This document shows, piece after piece, positions 7,665-16,893 of a DNA stretch of 64,000 nt; within the stretch, counting starts at the first letter, position 1, and each line of letters starts with the position of its first letter. The translations under genes and the position numbers were made by a program. The notes below the pieces were generated by a model. The model was not told where the DNA came from. It saw only the letters and a program-made list of their open reading frames with translations, and did no database searches. This DNA comes from an uncultured Bacilli bacterium (lineage in GTDB: Bacteria > Bacillota_I > Bacilli_A > RF39 > UBA660), in NCBI GenBank assembly GCA_934089275.1, contig CAKOJJ010000002.1, positions 1-64,000 on the forward strand. Reading direction: 5' to 3'.

Positions 7665-9172
7665 TTGAATATAGATGCACAAGGATCAAGTGCAACTCCT
7701 CCTTGATATGGTCTTCCTTTATAAACACCTAAGTGTAAGTGAGTTCCTGTTGAGAAACCAGTTGATCCCATTAAACCAATCTTTTGTTCTCGTTTAACCG
7801 TCTGTCCTTCTTTAACTAAGATAGCAGCTAAATGCATGTATTGAGTAATATAACCATTACCATGATCAATGTAAATTGATAAACCTTCATTTAAACTTGA
7901 ATTATAATTTACTTTGTAAACTACACCTTCTTGAACAGCATATATTGGAGAACGATATCCGCATCCAGAAATATCAATTCCTTTATGTTGTTTACCCCAA
8001 CGCCACTTGAATCTTGAAGTTATTACAAATGGAGATATTGTTGGCCAACTCCAATCACTGTTACTTTGAGGAGAATGATAGTACTCATTTCCACTACTTG
8101 CTGATTTTTTAATTCCTCTTGTTACAACTTCGTTAATTGGATCTTTTATAGTTTCGGTTTTACTAATAACTAATGAATTTATTTCTCCATTAACATATTT
8201 TATATCTTGTGTAATTCTTTTAACTCCATTTTGACCTTTAGTTGTTACTTGTTTATAGTCAGTATATTTATTTTTATCATCAACATATGTTGTTTTATAT
8301 TGTACTTCAATATCTTTAACTTCTGTTTTTTTATAAACTACACTTACAAGTGGAGAAATAAGTCCTACATTTACTTTTTCACCTGCTGCAAGCAATACGT
8401 TTGACTTAGTATATTGAGGATTTGCAATCATCAATTCTTCAATATTTAAGTTATTAGCATCAGCTATAGCATCTAAGTTTTCTCCTACTTTTGTTATATA
8501 TGTTTTTTGTTCTTCTAAAGTTCCATACAATAAATATTTAGATAATTCTCCAGAATCTTTAAATATTATATTATTTGTTGAAACTAAACCTTTTCTTATA
8601 GTAATAGTTTCTTCAAAATATACTGAGTTAATAATTGATCCAGTATCTGTAATTTTTTCTTGAGTATTTTTATTATAATCCTCAAGATCTTTAGAACCAA
8701 TGAAAGCAGCTGCTGTTTTATATAAAGCTTCCTTCATAATATCTTTACTCATCATACTAATCTCAACTGGCTCTCCAGGTTCAATTACTTGGTCATCATT
8801 GATTATTTTCTTTTCAGTATAAACGATTTTAGCAATATAACCTTCTATCATAAAAGGTTCTTTATCTTTAATACTATTATAAACATCTTCTTCTTTTAAA
8901 ATGTCATCATTATATGTATAAATCTTTTTTATATCCAATCCATCTGGTGGATATACTTTATCAACACCATATTGTTTTCTTAAAGCCTCTTGCTCAGTAT
9001 CAATCATATTTAAAAATGCTTCTTTTGATCTAATTAAACCAATTTTATCACCATTTAAATATACTTGATATACTTCTTGTGGTTCTGAAGCAAAATCAAC
9101 ATTAGTTCCACAAAAGAATAATAAACCACTTACCAATATTGTTAATATAAACCCCAATATTTTTCCTTTCAT
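7658..9172 (-). CDS. Secreted M23 peptidase with LysM and G5-like domains
   Basis: Exported cell-wall endopeptidase of 504 residues. An N-terminal hydrophobic segment (residues about 5-25) acts as signal or anchor. A LysM-like peptidoglycan-binding region (residues about 228-272, GENLDAIADANNLNIEEL) is followed by a G5-like strand region, then a LytM/M23 zinc peptidase domain. That domain shows HKGIDISG, the GTHLHLGVY motif and the intervening HGNGYITQYMHL, so the zinc site looks complete. It lies between dnaB and walJ, in the position where a wall-regulatory gene set often occurs. Confidence 0.92.
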   Translation of the reverse strand: MKGKILGFILTILVSGLLFFCGTNVDFASEPQEVYQVYLNGDKIGLIRSKEAFLNMIDTEQEALRKQYGVDKVYPPDGLDIKKIYTYNDDILKEEDVYNSIKDKEPFMIEGYIAKIVYTEKKIINDDQVIEPGEPVEISMMSKDIMKEALYKTAAAFIGSKDLEDYNKNTQEKITDTGSIINSVYFEETITIRKGLVSTNNIIFKDSGELSKYLLYGTLEEQKTYITKVGENLDAIADANNLNIEELMIANPQYTKSNVLLAAGEKVNVGLISPLVSVVYKKTEVKDIEVQYKTTYVDDKNKYTDYKQVTTKGQNGVKRITQDIKYVNGEINSLVISKTETIKDPINEVVTRGIKKSASSGNEYYHSPQSNSDWSWPTISPFVITSRFKWRWGKQHKGIDISGCGYRSPIYAVQEGVVYKVNYNSSLNEGLSIYIDHGNGYITQYMHLAAILVKEGQTVKREQKIGLMGSTGFSTGTHLHLGVYKGRPYQGGVALDPCASIFKC

Positions 9173-9180
9173 TAAACCAC

Positions 9181-10527
9181 CTATGTTTCTTCTACATTTT
9201 TAACGTAATTTCTAAAATTACTTATATTCTTTTCAAATAATAATTCGATTGTTCCTGTTGCACCATTACGATGTTTACCAATTATAAGTTCTGAAATAGA
9301 AACTCCATCTGGATTATCAACTTGTTTTGTGTAATAGTCATCTCTATAAAGGAACGAAACTATATCAGCATCTTGTTCAATTGAACCTGATTCTCTTAAG
9401 TCTGACATAATTGGACGTTTGTTTTCTCTTCCTTCAACGTTACGTGAAAGTTGGGCAAGAGCAATAACTGGAACTCCTAATTCCATTGCCATTGTTTTAA
9501 GGCTACGAGATATATCGGAAACCTCTTGTTGACGGTTATTACCATAACCAGGTCCTCCACTTATAAGTTGTAGGTAATCAATTACAATTAATCCTAAATT
9601 TCCAGCACTTGCAAGACGTCTACATTTAGCACGTATCTCACCTATCGTAATACCTGGAGTATCTTCAATAAATATTGGTGCATCTCCAAGTTCACTTGTT
9701 GCTTCATTTATTTTTTTCCAGTCATCATGACTTAATTTACCAGTTTTAAGTTTATTACCTTCAACTGAACTAGCAGCTGAAAGCATACGGAACATCAATT
9801 GTTCAGCGCCCATTTCTAGGTTGAATATTGCAACAGCCTTATTAGTTGCTAAAGCAGCATTTACTGCTATATTCAAAGCAAAAGCTGTTTTACCCATAGC
9901 AGGACGAGCTGCAATTATTATAAGTTCGTTTGGATGAAGACCACTAGTTAACTTATCAAAGTCATAAAATCCTGTTGGAACACCAGTTACATCAGAATCA
10001 TTTTTAGATAAAGTTTCAAGTTGGCTTATAGCTGATTTTAAAACTTCACGACTTGTTCTAAATTCTCCAGCTTTTCTCGCTTTAGTAACAGTAAATAGTT
10101 TCTTTTCAGCACTTTCAATTAAGTCATTAGTGTCTTGATCTTCAACTCTAGCATTTTTTTCAATATCTTCACATACTGTAATAAGTTTTCTTCTTAAAGC
10201 TTTCTCTCTAACGATTTTTATATATGAATCAATATTAGAAGCTGATACAACTGAATCAATAACGTCACTTAAATATTCAACTCCACCAACTGAATTAATT
10301 GGTGTATTTTTTTCTATCTCATTTTTAAGAATCGTTGAATCAATTTTTTCGTTTCTTTTCTTTAATTCTGATAAAGCATCATATATAACTGAATTACGTT
10401 TATCATAAAACATGTCACTAGAAAGTTCATCGCATACTTTTTCTAAAGCAGATGAAGACATATATGCACATCCAAGTACACACATTTCTGCTTCTAAATT
10501 TTTAGGTTCTTCTTTTACATCAGCCAT
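9181..10527 (-). CDS. dnaB: Replicative DNA helicase DnaB
   Basis: Hexameric 5'-3' helicase unwinding DNA at the replication fork. The N-terminal primase-binding domain begins with LEAEMCVLGCA. The RecA-like C-terminal domain shows Walker A AARPAMGKTAFALN near residue 206, Walker B LIVIDYLQL and the KHRNGATG motif. 448 residues, normal length, no intein. It follows rplI by 8 bases, a classic rplI-dnaB pair (dnaC in Bacillus naming). Confidence 0.98.
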   Translation of the reverse strand: MADVKEEPKNLEAEMCVLGCAYMSSSALEKVCDELSSDMFYDKRNSVIYDALSELKKRNEKIDSTILKNEIEKNTPINSVGGVEYLSDVIDSVVSASNIDSYIKIVREKALRRKLITVCEDIEKNARVEDQDTNDLIESAEKKLFTVTKARKAGEFRTSREVLKSAISQLETLSKNDSDVTGVPTGFYDFDKLTSGLHPNELIIIAARPAMGKTAFALNIAVNAALATNKAVAIFNLEMGAEQLMFRMLSAASSVEGNKLKTGKLSHDDWKKINEATSELGDAPIFIEDTPGITIGEIRAKCRRLASAGNLGLIVIDYLQLISGGPGYGNNRQQEVSDISRSLKTMAMELGVPVIALAQLSRNVEGRENKRPIMSDLRESGSIEQDADIVSFLYRDDYYTKQVDNPDGVSISELIIGKHRNGATGTIELLFEKNISNFRNYVKNVEET

Positions 10528-10535
10528 AAATCCTC

Positions 10536-10973
10536 CTAGTTAACTGAAACATTTACGTAAGCAACAACCTTTTTATGTAAATTTATCTTTACTTTATGTA
10601 CCCCAAGAGTATCAATTACATGGTCACTTTCAATTAACTTTTTATCAATATCATATCCTTTATTCTTTAGTTCTTGAGCAATTTGTTTATTAGAAATAGA
10701 ACCAAACATTCTTCCATCTTTACCCGTCTTAGCAGTAAATGAAATTGTAACATTTTTTAGTTCTTCACTTAATTTTTGGCACTCTTTAATTTTGGCCTCT
10801 TCATCTCTTTCTCTTTCTTCTAAAGTTCTATCAAGTTTCTTTTTATTTCCTTCATTACAAGGAACAGCAAGTCCAAGTTTTATCAAGTAATTTTGAGCAT
10901 ATCCATCACTTACATTGATTATCTCATCCTTTTTTCCTTGTTTCTTTACATCTTTAAGTAATATAACTTTCAT
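10536..10973 (-). CDS. rplI: Ribosomal protein bL9
   Basis: Large-subunit protein L9, 145 residues. The N-terminal rRNA-binding domain carries VKKQGKKDEIINVSDGYAQNYLI, quoted here only in part, followed by a charged connecting helix and the C-terminal domain with FGSISNKQIAQEL. It heads the rplI-dnaB-peptidase-walJ-rlmH transcription unit. Confidence 0.98.
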   Translation of the reverse strand: MKVILLKDVKKQGKKDEIINVSDGYAQNYLIKLGLAVPCNEGNKKKLDRTLEERERDEEAKIKECQKLSEELKNVTISFTAKTGKDGRMFGSISNKQIAQELKNKGYDIDKKLIESDHVIDTLGVHKVKINLHKKVVAYVNVSVN

Positions 10974-10995
10974 ACTATCACTTCCATCTTTTAAT

Positions 10996-11004
10996 ATTAT
11001 ATCA
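10996..11004 (-). promoter_or_regulatory. Extended -10 element ahead of rplI
   Basis: Minus-strand TGATATAAT (TATAAT at 10996-11001) lies about 23 bases before the rplI start. No convincing -35 box is present; the TG dinucleotide makes it an extended -10 promoter. Confidence 0.6.
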
Positions 11005-11023
11005 AATTATTATGAATTTTTCA

Positions 11024-11653
11024 TTAACAATCCTTTTTAGAGAATCTCAAATGATATTCAGTATCTTGATATTTAAAATCACTTTTATATAAATAATCTA
11101 TCTTTTGCATTTCATCTTCATAATAGTTTGCCATAGTTTCATTATTTACTTTTATATATATGGAGTGCAAATATATATAAGCTTTGTTAATTCGTTTTGA
11201 ACCAATTTCTATATATTCCAAAAAAGATTCTCTAGCATTAAAATAATCACCCATTTTATATAAGGCCTTAGCTTTATAGTATAAAATATCTGGCATTTTT
11301 GTTATTGAATATGCATAACTTGCGTACATATATGCCGAAACATAATCTCCATTTTGTATTTCTTTCGGAATTCTCCAAACTGCATCTTCGTATACTTCTT
11401 TTTGATATTCACTGAAAAAGTATACTCTTTGTTCATTTTTTATTTCATTTTCAATTATTCTTTTTTCCGTTTCTCCAGGAATACTTAAATTAACTAAAAT
11501 ATCATACACCTGAAAATGATATCCAAGTTTAGCAAGTGTAAGTAAGACTGGATATAACTCTTTAGTTTCATGTTTTTCTTCCATAAGTGTATATATACAA
11601 TCAAAAACATCTGTATAACGCTTTTGTGATAAAAGTTCATTAATTTGATCCAT
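11024..11653 (-). CDS. TPR-like helical repeat protein, paralogue A
   Basis: Unrecognised protein of 209 residues, apparently built of antiparallel helical repeats resembling tetratricopeptide units (YYKAKALYKMGDYFNARESF). It aligns by eye over its whole length with the neighbouring gene at 11723-12394, including the segment SKRINKAYIYL against VKTPKAYLYL. The ATG at 11653 is chosen because GAGGTGATTGT precedes it. There is no signal peptide, so it is probably cytoplasmic. Function unknown; tandem placement between rpsR and rplI may reflect a lineage-specific duplication. Confidence 0.8.
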   Translation of the reverse strand: MDQINELLSQKRYTDVFDCIYTLMEEKHETKELYPVLLTLAKLGYHFQVYDILVNLSIPGETEKRIIENEIKNEQRVYFFSEYQKEVYEDAVWRIPKEIQNGDYVSAYMYASYAYSITKMPDILYYKAKALYKMGDYFNARESFLEYIEIGSKRINKAYIYLHSIYIKVNNETMANYYEDEMQKIDYLYKSDFKYQDTEYHLRFSKKDC

Positions 11654-11722
11654 ACAATCACCTCTAATGTGCAAGTTATTATATCATACCTAAAATGGAG
11701 AAACAAATCGAATAATTGAATA

Positions 11723-12394
11723 CTAAACAATAAATTTATTAAGTTGAATATGGCATTTCTTTCTATCTATACCACTATTTATAAAGTCATAAAAATAGTA
11801 TGGATTACTATAAACAACGTTAACCTCTTCAACTTTTTTCTTATATTTAAGATATCTAGGTTTATCTTTTCTTAATTTAAATATTTGAGCTAGATATAAA
11901 TAAGCTTTAGGAGTTTTTACACTTCCCAATTCTACATATTTTAATAAAGTTTTTTCAGCTTCAACATAATTATGACATTTATAGAAACCTTTTCCTTCAT
12001 AATAAAGAAAAATTGGCAACCTACTTACATAATATCCCCATTCACATAAATCATAGACTAAATCATATTCATGACGATCGAAAGCCTCTCTAATCATTTC
12101 AATACATCTATCAGCTATATCTTTTTGTTCTTCAGTTAAACTTTCTTTCATCTCATATTCTGAGATAGAATTATTAATTATCTTTTTTAAATCAACATCA
12201 CTTCTAGGATTATATGTATCTCTTAATATTTCTTTTACTTCAGTAGCATAACCCACATTTGCTAAAACTAAAAGAGATGAGTAGAAAGTTTTACGATCAC
12301 TTATAATACCTTTTGAAAATTTTTGTAATAAATTTATTGCTTCGTCATACTTTTCATTTTCGATAGCTATTCTTAATGAATACCAATTATCCAT
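11723..12394 (-). CDS. TPR-like helical repeat protein, paralogue B
   Basis: 223 residues, a paralogue of the next gene downstream. Helical repeat pattern such as YYEGKGFYKCHNYVEAEKTL; cytoplasmic, no membrane segment. The ribosome-binding site AAGGAGGG precedes the ATG, and an extended -10 (TGATATAAT, TATAAT at 12418-12423) lies directly upstream within the terminator tail of rpsR. I do not recognise the family; a scaffold or regulatory interaction role is plausible from the repeats but unproven. Confidence 0.8.
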   Translation of the reverse strand: MDNWYSLRIAIENEKYDEAINLLQKFSKGIISDRKTFYSSLLVLANVGYATEVKEILRDTYNPRSDVDLKKIINNSISEYEMKESLTEEQKDIADRCIEMIREAFDRHEYDLVYDLCEWGYYVSRLPIFLYYEGKGFYKCHNYVEAEKTLLKYVELGSVKTPKAYLYLAQIFKLRKDKPRYLKYKKKVEEVNVVYSNPYYFYDFINSGIDRKKCHIQLNKFIV

Positions 12395-12427
12395 AGTATC
12401 CCTCCTTAATGACTCATATTATATCAT

Positions 12428-12451
12428 AAAAAAAAGAAACTTGCGTTTCTC
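12428..12451 (-). terminator. Terminator after rpsF-ssb-rpsR
   Basis: Minus-strand stem AGAAAC / GTTTCT with loop GCAA and an uninterrupted T tract, just after the rpsR stop codon. The downstream T tract runs into the -10 element of the next gene. Confidence 0.8.
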
Positions 12452-12676
12452 TTATTTAACAAATGGTATTAAAGCCATAAATCTTGCTCTTTTAACTTGT
12501 TGAGCAATATGTCTTTGATGTTTAGCACAAGCTCCAGTCATACGTCTAGGCATAATTTTACCTTTTTCATTAATGTATTTTGAAACGATTGCTACATCTT
12601 TATAATCAACGCTTTTACCAGCGCACATTTGACAAACTTTTTTCTTTTTTCTAAAAAATTCAGCCATTTTATTCAT
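12452..12676 (-). CDS. rpsR: Ribosomal protein bS18
   Basis: Small-subunit protein S18, 74 residues. KKKVCQMCAGKSVDYKD at the N-terminus keeps the CxxC pair, making this the zinc-type (C+) form. The core PRRMTGACAKHQRHIAQQVK is typical. Third gene of the rpsF-ssb-rpsR operon. Confidence 0.97.
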   Translation of the reverse strand: MNKMAEFFRKKKKVCQMCAGKSVDYKDVAIVSKYINEKGKIMPRRMTGACAKHQRHIAQQVKRARFMALIPFVK

Positions 12677-12682
12677 TCCTTT

Positions 12683-13135
12683 CTAAAATGGTAAATCGTC
12701 ATCGCTTAAAACTACTTCTGAACCAAAATCTTTAAAAGGATCTTCTTCAAGGTTAGCAGGAGTACTTGATGATTCACCAGCATTATTCATATTATAATTT
12801 ACGGAATTATCAGCACTAGCTCCTTTTGAACTTAAGAATCTAACATTGTCAGCTACAACTTCTGTAACGTATCTCTTTGTACCATCTTGAGCATCATAGC
12901 TTCTAGAAGTAATTCTTCCAATAACAGCTACCATACTCCCTTTAGAACAATATTTACATACATTTTCAGCTTGGTTTCTCCATACAACGATATTAATAAA
13001 GTCTGTATGAGGTTCTCCATTTGCACCTGGTCTTCCATCAACTGCTAAACTAAAAGTTGTTGTGGAAATACCTGTACCAGTTGTTCTAAGTTCTGGATCT
13101 CTTGTTAATCTTCCAACTAAGCATACATTATTCAT
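12683..13135 (-). CDS. ssb: Single-stranded DNA-binding protein
   Basis: 150-residue SSB. The N-terminal OB fold starts NNVCLVGRLTRDPELR and includes FINIVVWRNQAENVCKY. A disordered acidic linker leads to the conserved C-terminal tip DDDLPF, which recruits replication and repair proteins. Position between rpsF and rpsR is conserved across Bacilli. Confidence 0.97.
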   Translation of the reverse strand: MNNVCLVGRLTRDPELRTTGTGISTTTFSLAVDGRPGANGEPHTDFINIVVWRNQAENVCKYCSKGSMVAVIGRITSRSYDAQDGTKRYVTEVVADNVRFLSSKGASADNSVNYNMNNAGESSSTPANLEEDPFKDFGSEVVLSDDDLPF

Positions 13136-13140
13136 ATATC

Positions 13141-13431
13141 TTACTCCTCGTCTAATCTGATAATCATATGTCTAAGAACGTTTTCATTAATTCTAGCCTT
13201 ACGATCTAATTCAGAAACAATTTCATTTGTTGCATTAAAATCAACTACAAAGTAAAAACCAGTAATTTCTTTATTGATTGAGTAAGCAAGTTTTTTATTA
13301 CCTAAATCTTTAGAATCAGTAACTTCACCTTTCATAGATGTGATAACTGATTTTAAATCTTCAGCAATTTTCTTAGCTGCGTCTTCTTCAACAGTAGTTT
13401 TTACTATGAACATCATTTCATATTTGTTCAT
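13141..13431 (-). CDS. rpsF: Ribosomal protein bS6
   Basis: Small-subunit protein S6, 96 residues, beginning NKYEMMFIVKTTVEEDAAK. It forms a heterodimer with S18 in the ribosome. First gene of the operon, with GGAGG upstream and a strong promoter at 13496-13524. Confidence 0.97.
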   Translation of the reverse strand: MNKYEMMFIVKTTVEEDAAKKIAEDLKSVITSMKGEVTDSKDLGNKKLAYSINKEITGFYFVVDFNATNEIVSELDRKARINENVLRHMIIRLDEE

Positions 13432-13492
13432 ACTACACCTCCTTATGGTCTATTTGGCTTCAATTAAGAAGCAAGGAGCCTTCAAGCTCACG
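13432..13492 (-). promoter_or_regulatory. Hairpin-containing rpsF leader
   Basis: The roughly 55-nt transcript leader can form two small hairpins: GAGC-TTGAAG-GCTC and GCTTC-TTAATT-GAAGC, both upstream of the ribosome-binding site. Bacterial rpsF leaders often carry an S6:S18-binding element for autoregulation. I could not see its conserved CCG, so that identity is only a possibility. Confidence 0.4.
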
Positions 13493-13495
13493 AGT

Positions 13496-13524
13496 ATTAT
13501 AGCAAAATCACTTTCTTTTGTAAA
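13496..13524 (-). promoter_or_regulatory. Promoter of rpsF-ssb-rpsR
   Basis: Minus-strand TTTACA (13519-13524), a 17-base spacer and a perfect TATAAT (13496-13501). One of the strongest promoters in the window, as expected for a ribosomal protein operon. Confidence 0.88.
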
Positions 13525-13551
13525 CAATATATGAAAAAAAGATATAATTTA

Positions 13552-14652
13552 TTAAACATTAAATCTAAAATAAACTATATCTCCATCTTGCATTAAATAA
13601 TCTTTTCCTTCAAGTCTAACTCGACCTGCTTCTTTTACTTTAATTTCACTTCCATAATTTTTGAAATCATCAAAACTCATTACTTCAGCTTTAATAAATC
13701 CTCTTTCAAAATCAGTATGAATTAATCCAGCACAGCTTGGTGCTTTCATTCCCTTTTTAAATGTCCATGCACGACATTCATCAGTACCACTTGTAAAGAA
13801 TGTTGCAAGACCAAGTAAATCATATGTTGCAAATATTAATTTATCAAGACCACTAGAAGTTATTCCAAGTTCACTCATGAATTCGTTTTTTTCTTCATCC
13901 TCAAGTGGAGCAAGATCTTCTTCAATCTTAGCGCACATTACGATTACTCCGGCATTTTCTTGACCAGCATATTCACGAACTTTTTCAGTGTACTCATTTT
14001 TTCCAACAGCTACATCTTCTTCATTTACATTAGCAACATAAATAATTGGTTTTGCTGTAATGAAAGAAAAATTTTTCAACACTTGTTTTTCAGCATCATC
14101 AAATTCAACTCTTCTTAAAGGTATATTTTTTTCTAAAGCCTCCATTGATTTTTTCAAAGTGTTTATTTCCAAAAGTTCATTTTTATCTTTAGTCATACTA
14201 GCTTTTTTACCAATTTTATTTAAACGATTATTAATTATCTCTAAATCAGCAAGTATTAATTCTACATTGATTATTTCAATATCTCTTATTGGATCAACGT
14301 TTCCTTCAACATGAGTTATATCTTTATTCTCAAAACATCTAACAACTTCAACTATAGCATCTGTTTCTCTAATATGACTTAAAAATTTATTTCCAAGACC
14401 TTCGCCACTAGATGCGCCTTTAACAAGACCAGCTATGTCAATAAATTCATATGAAGTTGGTACAACACTTTTTGGTTTATAATATTCAACTAAATAGTCA
14501 AGTCTTGTATCAGGTACAGTAACAACTCCAACATTTGGTTCAATTGTAGCAAAAGGATAATTTGCAGCAAGTGCACCTGCCTTAGTTATTGCATTAAATA
14601 AAGTTGATTTTCCAACGTTTGGTAATCCTACTATTCCAGCTTTTAAAGCCAT
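13552..14652 (-). CDS. ychF: Redox-regulated ATPase YchF/EngD
   Basis: Obg-family P-loop protein that binds ATP in preference to GTP and associates with ribosomes. G1 motif GLPNVGKSTLFNAI at residue 8, DIAGLVKGASSGEGLGNKFL for the G3 region, coiled-coil middle and a C-terminal TGS domain ending DGDIVYFRFNV. 366 residues, full length. Its position upstream of rpsF matches Bacillus (yyaF-rpsF). An extended -10, TTGATATAAT (TATAAT 14677-14682), precedes it. Confidence 0.97.
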   Translation of the reverse strand: MALKAGIVGLPNVGKSTLFNAITKAGALAANYPFATIEPNVGVVTVPDTRLDYLVEYYKPKSVVPTSYEFIDIAGLVKGASSGEGLGNKFLSHIRETDAIVEVVRCFENKDITHVEGNVDPIRDIEIINVELILADLEIINNRLNKIGKKASMTKDKNELLEINTLKKSMEALEKNIPLRRVEFDDAEKQVLKNFSFITAKPIIYVANVNEEDVAVGKNEYTEKVREYAGQENAGVIVMCAKIEEDLAPLEDEEKNEFMSELGITSSGLDKLIFATYDLLGLATFFTSGTDECRAWTFKKGMKAPSCAGLIHTDFERGFIKAEVMSFDDFKNYGSEIKVKEAGRVRLEGKDYLMQDGDIVYFRFNV

Positions 14653-14694
14653 GTTATCACATCCAATTCACAAAGTATTATATCAAGAATAAAG

Positions 14695-14724
14695 ACAAAA
14701 TAAAAGGATTAAAACTAATCCTTT
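14695..14724 (-). terminator. Terminator after the HtrA gene
   Basis: Inverted repeat AAAAGGATTA / TAATCCTTT at 14702-14724, overlapping the stop codon region and followed on the minus strand by a T-rich tail. Confidence 0.75.
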
Positions 14725-15851
14725 AATGTAACTTCAACAGTTTTCTCTTTACCGTCTCTAATATAAGTTATTTTAACTTTATCTCCAACTCTATAACGGT
14801 AAAGATAATATTTCAAATATTTATAATCTTTAATTTTGTAATCATCTAATTTAACAATTACGTCACCTTTTTTAAGTTTTGCAGCAGAGGCAGTTGAATT
14901 ACTTGATACATCAACAACAACAGCACCACTTGTAATACTAGAACTTATTTCTACTCCATTATATTCTGCACCATCAACAGAAGTCATCGTAACTCCTAAA
15001 ACAGGTCTTGTTACTTTTCCGTTGTTTTCTAAATACTCTGCAACTGATAAAGCATCTTCAATTGGTATTGCAAATCCCATATTTTCAATAGATGTTCCAC
15101 TTAATGTAGATGATGATAATTTACTATTTGTAATTCCGATTACTTCACCATTTGAGTTAGCAAGTGGACCACCTGAATTACCAGAGTTTATTGAAGCATC
15201 GATTTGTAATAAATTCATATACCATGAATCTCCACTTTGTCCATAATAACTTTTCTTAGAAGATGAACTCATTTCTACCATACGATTTTTTCCACTAAGA
15301 ATTCCACGAGTTACTGTGAATGAATATTCAAGACTTACTGGAGTTCCAATAGCGAATATTGTATCTCCTACTAATACATCTTCACTTTTACCAATTTCAG
15401 CAACTGCTATAACTTTATCTTTTGGAATTTTAACAACTGCAACGTCAGCATATTCGTCGCTTCCAACAAGTTCTCCAGTTACTTCAGTTTCATTAGATAA
15501 TACTATTTTTATACTTTTAGCACCATCTACAACATGGTGATTAGTGAATATATAACCATATTTGTCATCAGTTTTATAAACAAAACCACTTCCCCAACCA
15601 CTTAGTTTATCTTCACTAGTTCCAACTTCAACAATAACAGATGCATCATATAATTTAGAAACAGCATCACTTATTCCTTTATCAGTAACTGTAACTTCTT
15701 TTTCAGTAACATATTTTACGTTTTTACTAAAAATTTCTTTTAATGGCACATAGTTAACAACTATATCTCCAATTGCAACAAGCACAAGTACGATAATACC
15801 TACAATTATTGCAACACTTAATCCTTTTCTTGATTTTTTATCTTCTTTCAT
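14715..15851 (-). CDS. htrA: HtrA/DegP-type membrane serine protease with PDZ domain
   Basis: Membrane-anchored trypsin-like protease of the quality-control HtrA family, 378 residues. There is one N-terminal membrane segment (residues about 10-32). The protease domain contains the catalytic His in TNHHVVDGAK, an Asp in DEYADVAVVKI and the Ser in INSGNSGGPL. A C-terminal PDZ domain (residues about 280-375) binds substrate tails. It ends in a terminator. The gene begins 11 bases after the Abi gene stop, so the two may be cotranscribed. In B. subtilis an htrA-like gene lies between walJ and rlmH; here it is displaced by about 7 kb. Confidence 0.94.
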   Translation of the reverse strand: MKEDKKSRKGLSVAIIVGIIVLVLVAIGDIVVNYVPLKEIFSKNVKYVTEKEVTVTDKGISDAVSKLYDASVIVEVGTSEDKLSGWGSGFVYKTDDKYGYIFTNHHVVDGAKSIKIVLSNETEVTGELVGSDEYADVAVVKIPKDKVIAVAEIGKSEDVLVGDTIFAIGTPVSLEYSFTVTRGILSGKNRMVEMSSSSKKSYYGQSGDSWYMNLLQIDASINSGNSGGPLANSNGEVIGITNSKLSSSTLSGTSIENMGFAIPIEDALSVAEYLENNGKVTRPVLGVTMTSVDGAEYNGVEISSSITSGAVVVDVSSNSTASAAKLKKGDVIVKLDDYKIKDYKYLKYYLYRYRVGDKVKITYIRDGKEKTVEVTLKD

Positions 15852-15862
15852 AGAAGACCCTC

Positions 15863-16795
15863 CTATTCCATATCTAAAAGTGATTTATAATTTATTGGAA
15901 ATCCCATTTTCGCAAGAACTTTATCTATTGATACTACTTTTAATTTTCCAGATAAAGCATCTATTTCATAAGATAACTCAGCCATTAACAGCCTAAAATC
16001 ATCCTTTGACAATAAATATTTAAAAATAATAACTACAGAAAATAAATCTCCTTTACCATATATATATTCATCATTTATCTTTGGAATATTCAAACTATCA
16101 TGATAAATATTATCTGGTATAACTTTTTGAGTTCGATGTTCAAAAAGAATATCTTCATGAGCACATAAATTACGATAATTGGATAATATTGGTAAAAACT
16201 GCAATAGATTTTCTGGTTCAACATCATAATACTTAGCTATTTCTCTTTGATCATTTGGTTTTAATATTGTATATAATTCACTAGTGATACCAAATGATAA
16301 AACTTTAACTACTACCCAAAGAGGTATATAACCATAGTTGTTGATGTAATGCTTTGTTGCTTCGTGTTGACCTCCATTTACTCTAATTTGGCGTTTCATC
16401 TTTTTTAATAGGTCATTTACCTGTCTTACTTTATCAGGTGCTTGATTATAGTTTATATTTCTTAAATAATCACTTTCTTTATAACCATATTTTTGAGATA
16501 AAACATATGAAAATATACTTTTAGTATTATTTTCAATAATTAAGATATTTTTAAACATTATATTTCTTAATTGTCTATCAAAATAGAATAAAGAATATAA
16601 TTCTTTAAAAGTAGTTCCTTCTAAAAATAACTTAGGATTATCATTTCTCATAAATAAATGACGATATCCCATCAAGAAAAAATAATTTTCTCTTAATATA
16701 ATATTTTTAGTGTAATCAATATCATCAATTACTAAACCTTTACCTTTTAATATCTCAATTTGTTCATCTAGAGTTTTAAATGTTTTTGCACCCAT
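15863..16795 (-). CDS. Abi_2 (AbiD/AbiF)-family protein, putative abortive-infection HEPN RNase
   Basis: About 310 residues with the Abi_2 signature: YFFLMGYRHLF near residue 46 and DRQLRNIMFKNILIIENN in the centre. The late RNLCAHEDILFEHR contains the RxxxxH motif of HEPN ribonucleases. The family includes lactococcal AbiD/AbiF, which abort phage infection, and the protein may be an RNA-cleaving effector. ATG 16795 follows TAGGTGG; the preceding GTG at 16807 would lie inside that site. It is followed closely by htrA and preceded by a small coiled-coil gene with its own terminator. No partner antitoxin gene is evident. Confidence 0.85.
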   Translation of the reverse strand: MGAKTFKTLDEQIEILKGKGLVIDDIDYTKNIILRENYFFLMGYRHLFMRNDNPKLFLEGTTFKELYSLFYFDRQLRNIMFKNILIIENNTKSIFSYVLSQKYGYKESDYLRNINYNQAPDKVRQVNDLLKKMKRQIRVNGGQHEATKHYINNYGYIPLWVVVKVLSFGITSELYTILKPNDQREIAKYYDVEPENLLQFLPILSNYRNLCAHEDILFEHRTQKVIPDNIYHDSLNIPKINDEYIYGKGDLFSVVIIFKYLLSKDDFRLLMAELSYEIDALSGKLKVVSIDKVLAKMGFPINYKSLLDME

Positions 16796-16868
16796 ATTTT
16801 TATCCACCTATTATATATTCTATCACATCCAACAAATAAAATATATAACTTAATTATGAATATATTAT

Positions 16869-16893
16869 GAAAAAAAATGCTATGCAGCATTTT
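16869..16893 (-). terminator. Terminator after the 128-residue hypothetical gene
   Basis: Minus-strand stem AAATGCT / AGCATTT with GCAT loop followed by a T run; it overlaps the stop codon. Confidence 0.85.

Noticed and set aside
13432..13492. Firm assignment of an S6:S18-binding leader
   Set aside because: Two hairpins are present, but I could not find the conserved CCG element; kept only as a possibility.
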